A stretch of DNA of 44,037 nucleotides from positions 1 to 44,037 of the forward strand of contig JAFYLU010000113.1 of the NCBI GenBank assembly GCA_017550025.1, written 5' to 3'. The notes beneath the pieces were generated by a model that searched no databases, was not told the origin of the DNA, and worked only from the letters and a program-made list of their open reading frames with translations. The DNA is from Bacteroidales bacterium. Its GTDB lineage: Bacteria; Bacteroidota; Bacteroidia; Bacteroidales; UBA932. How positions within the stretch are numbered: position 1 is the first letter of the stretch; the number at the start of each line of letters is the position of its first letter. This document shows, piece by piece, positions 42,923 through 44,037 of this stretch. The position numbers were made by a program, and so were the translations under genes.

Positions 42923-43027
42923 TGTAACAGCATCAACACCCTGATTCGGAGCCTCACATATTCCTTTGATCGCCGCAGGCTGGTCACCTGACGGCCTGTA
43001 TTCCGAATCAATCTTGAATTTCGCCAT
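42923..43027 (-). pseudogene. 5' fragment of a second, diverged uvrB
   Basis: Translating the minus strand from the ATG at 43027 gives a product beginning [17 protein letters not shown] and running to a GVDAVT segment at 42923, after which similarity to UvrB stops and an unrelated tail reaches a TGA at 42899-42901. Compared with the intact uvrB start (40771 downwards), the aligned stretch is ungapped apart from one extra Ala codon, with about 20 base differences but only three substituted residues (K/R, L/P, E/Q). The ATG is one base after the stop of the CotH gene (TGA-C-ATG), so the fragment sits where an intact uvrB would be coupled to CotH. It encodes no Walker A loop and cannot be functional. 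Confidence 0.82.
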
Positions 43028-43028
43028 G

Positions 43029-44037
43029 TCAGTTCATTGCGTTGACGGTCTGTGCCTTCACCTCGAAGAAATTCCTGCTGCCCTTTGTCAGGAGCTTGTA
43101 GTCCTGCAGGTTGCCCCAGCTTGCGGCAGCATCATATATCTCCATATCCTCCCCGGTGTCGTTCGATACATAAGGAGCGATCTTTTCCTGCCATGCCTTT
43201 ATCCTCGCGATGCTTGCGTCTACATGGAACAGACCGTTCTCCTCTGATACAAGTTCCTGGAGTGCATTCTTATATATCTGCCTGAACTCGTCGAACCTCA
43301 TCAGCCTTTCCATAAGAAGTCCGCAGTCTCCCCAGTTGTAAGGGTCCTGACGGCCAGGGTCGTTCATCACGCCGACATTCCAGCTGGTGCCGAGGGTGTT
43401 GTCATAATCATACGGCAGGAAGAAGAATTCATATTTGAGCTTGTCTGTGGTATTGAAATACAGATAGAAATTATTACCGTTGTTCCAATGGTCGTCACAC
43501 ATGCCCACGACCACATTGACCGCATATGTCTTGAGGAGGAATTCAACATCGCACACTTCCTTGATCCATTTGCAGAAGCTTTCCTCTCCCTTGCCCGTAA
43601 GCTTCAGGATGAAGTCTTCGAGCTGTGTCCGTGCAGTCTCAAAATCCTCCTCGTCTCCCTTGAATTCGTAGGTGTAGTTCACGCCGTTGTCAAGGTCGGG
43701 CGACCAGCTTCCGTCTGTTCCGTTGAGGTCCGCAGGCCCTCCGCCTGCATATCCGCATTTCCAGAGAAAGCCTTTGTCGCTGCCGAACATGCCTTCAGTA
43801 CGTCTTTCAATGAATTCGTCGTCGATCGGCTCTATCATTTCGTAAACTCCAAGATAGGCCGGTGTCTCGTCACCGATCTGGAGCCATACGCGGCAATATA
43901 CGTCGAAGGCTCCGGTCCATATCCCATACCTGTGGAACAGGTCATAGCAGTAAAGTTCCCTTACATAGTTCGGGTCGTCCTTGAACCATTTGAGATTGAC
44001 TTTCCTGATGCCGTGTATCGTATGGTCGCTGTCCTTG
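43029..44037 (-). CDS. CotH kinase family protein (5' end beyond window)
   Basis: The last 336 codons of a CotH-type protein; the frame stays open to the window edge at 44037. Recognisable family segments are NLKWFKDDPNYVRELYCYD with FHRYGIWTG, then AYLGVYEMIEPIDDEFIE, GFLWKCGYAGG and the hallmark FFLPYDYDNTLGTSW. CotH proteins have an atypical kinase fold; in Bacillus spores CotH phosphorylates coat proteins, and similar domains occur in many Bacteroidota surface proteins. The N terminus, including any signal peptide, is not visible. An internal Met at 43838 is not the start because the homologous sequence continues upstream of it. The stop codon is one base before a uvrB fragment. Confidence 0.85.
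   Translation of the reverse strand, partial: KDSDHTIHGIRKVNLKWFKDDPNYVRELYCYDLFHRYGIWTGAFDVYCRVWLQIGDETPAYLGVYEMIEPIDDEFIERRTEGMFGSDKGFLWKCGYAGGGPADLNGTDGSWSPDLDNGVNYTYEFKGDEEDFETARTQLEDFILKLTGKGEESFCKWIKEVCDVEFLLKTYAVNVVVGMCDDHWNNGNNFYLYFNTTDKLKYEFFFLPYDYDNTLGTSWNVGVMNDPGRQDPYNWGDCGLLMERLMRFDEFRQIYKNALQELVSEENGLFHVDASIARIKAWQEKIAPYVSNDTGEDMEIYDAAASWGNLQDYKLLTKGSRNFFEVKAQTVNAMN

Noticed and set aside
40772-43028. A classical insertion sequence or integrative element around the uvrB stub
   Set aside because: No transposase, integrase, terminal inverted repeats or convincing target-site duplication could be found at either boundary.

Overview
The window looks like a chromosome segment from a member of the Bacteroidota, most likely order Bacteroidales. 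The evidence is a repeated promoter element TAnnTTTG (the Bacteroidota -7 box) upstream of many genes, little sign of Shine-Dalgarno sequences, and family content typical of that phylum: DUF4290 next to ftsK, DUF3822 next to rsmD, LemA with two TPM proteins, FISUMP and fimbrillin-like lipoproteins, SulP, and a CotH protein. The genus cannot be fixed from the sequence. No rRNA, tRNA, CRISPR array, transposase or integrase was seen. Coding density is high and no stretch longer than 300 bases lacks a gene; the longest gap is 1513-1747.

Layout. (1) 1-1512, minus: the start of a Uup-type ABC-F ATPase and an N-terminal-rubredoxin rubrerythrin. (2) 1748-11811, plus: an AddB-like/AddA-like double-strand-break repair pair with a 4-base overlap, DUF4290, the DNA translocase FtsK and a LolA-like periplasmic protein. 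(3) 11820-14762, minus: a FISUMP lipoprotein followed by LemA and two TPM-domain proteins. (4) 14861-17042: an ApbE lipoprotein (plus) converging on an unusually compact ComEC (minus). (5) 17159-20456, plus: acetate kinase, phosphate butyryltransferase and butyrate kinase, a substrate-level phosphorylation block ending in a clear terminator. (6) 20471-26625, minus: a DHH phosphoesterase, two FKBP lipoproteins, a MATE exporter, a cytidylate-kinase-like protein and a beta-lactamase-fold hydrolase. (7) 26737-32878, plus: six closely packed genes (a membrane-anchored unknown, DUF3822, rsmD, a secreted DUF4861-like protein, SulP, a HerA-like ATPase). (8) 32883-34036, minus: gmk and nadD, divergent from a strongly codon-biased class II aldolase (34146-35147). 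(9) 35242-40771, minus: uvrB, a RelA/SpoT synthetase with a degraded hydrolase motif, a C_GCAxxG_C_C protein, and inorganic pyrophosphatase behind its own promoter. (10) 40883-44037: an AT-richer fimbrillin/OB-fold-like lipoprotein (plus) and a CotH-type protein (minus, cut by the window end).

The most notable observation is at 42923-43027. The first 34 or so codons of a second, diverged uvrB lie one base after the CotH stop codon and break off next to the 3' end of the AT-rich lipoprotein gene. The intact uvrB lies on the other side of that lipoprotein gene. This looks like a recombination scar: an ancestral CotH-uvrB operon was split, and either the intact uvrB or the lipoprotein gene (or both) arrived from a related genome.
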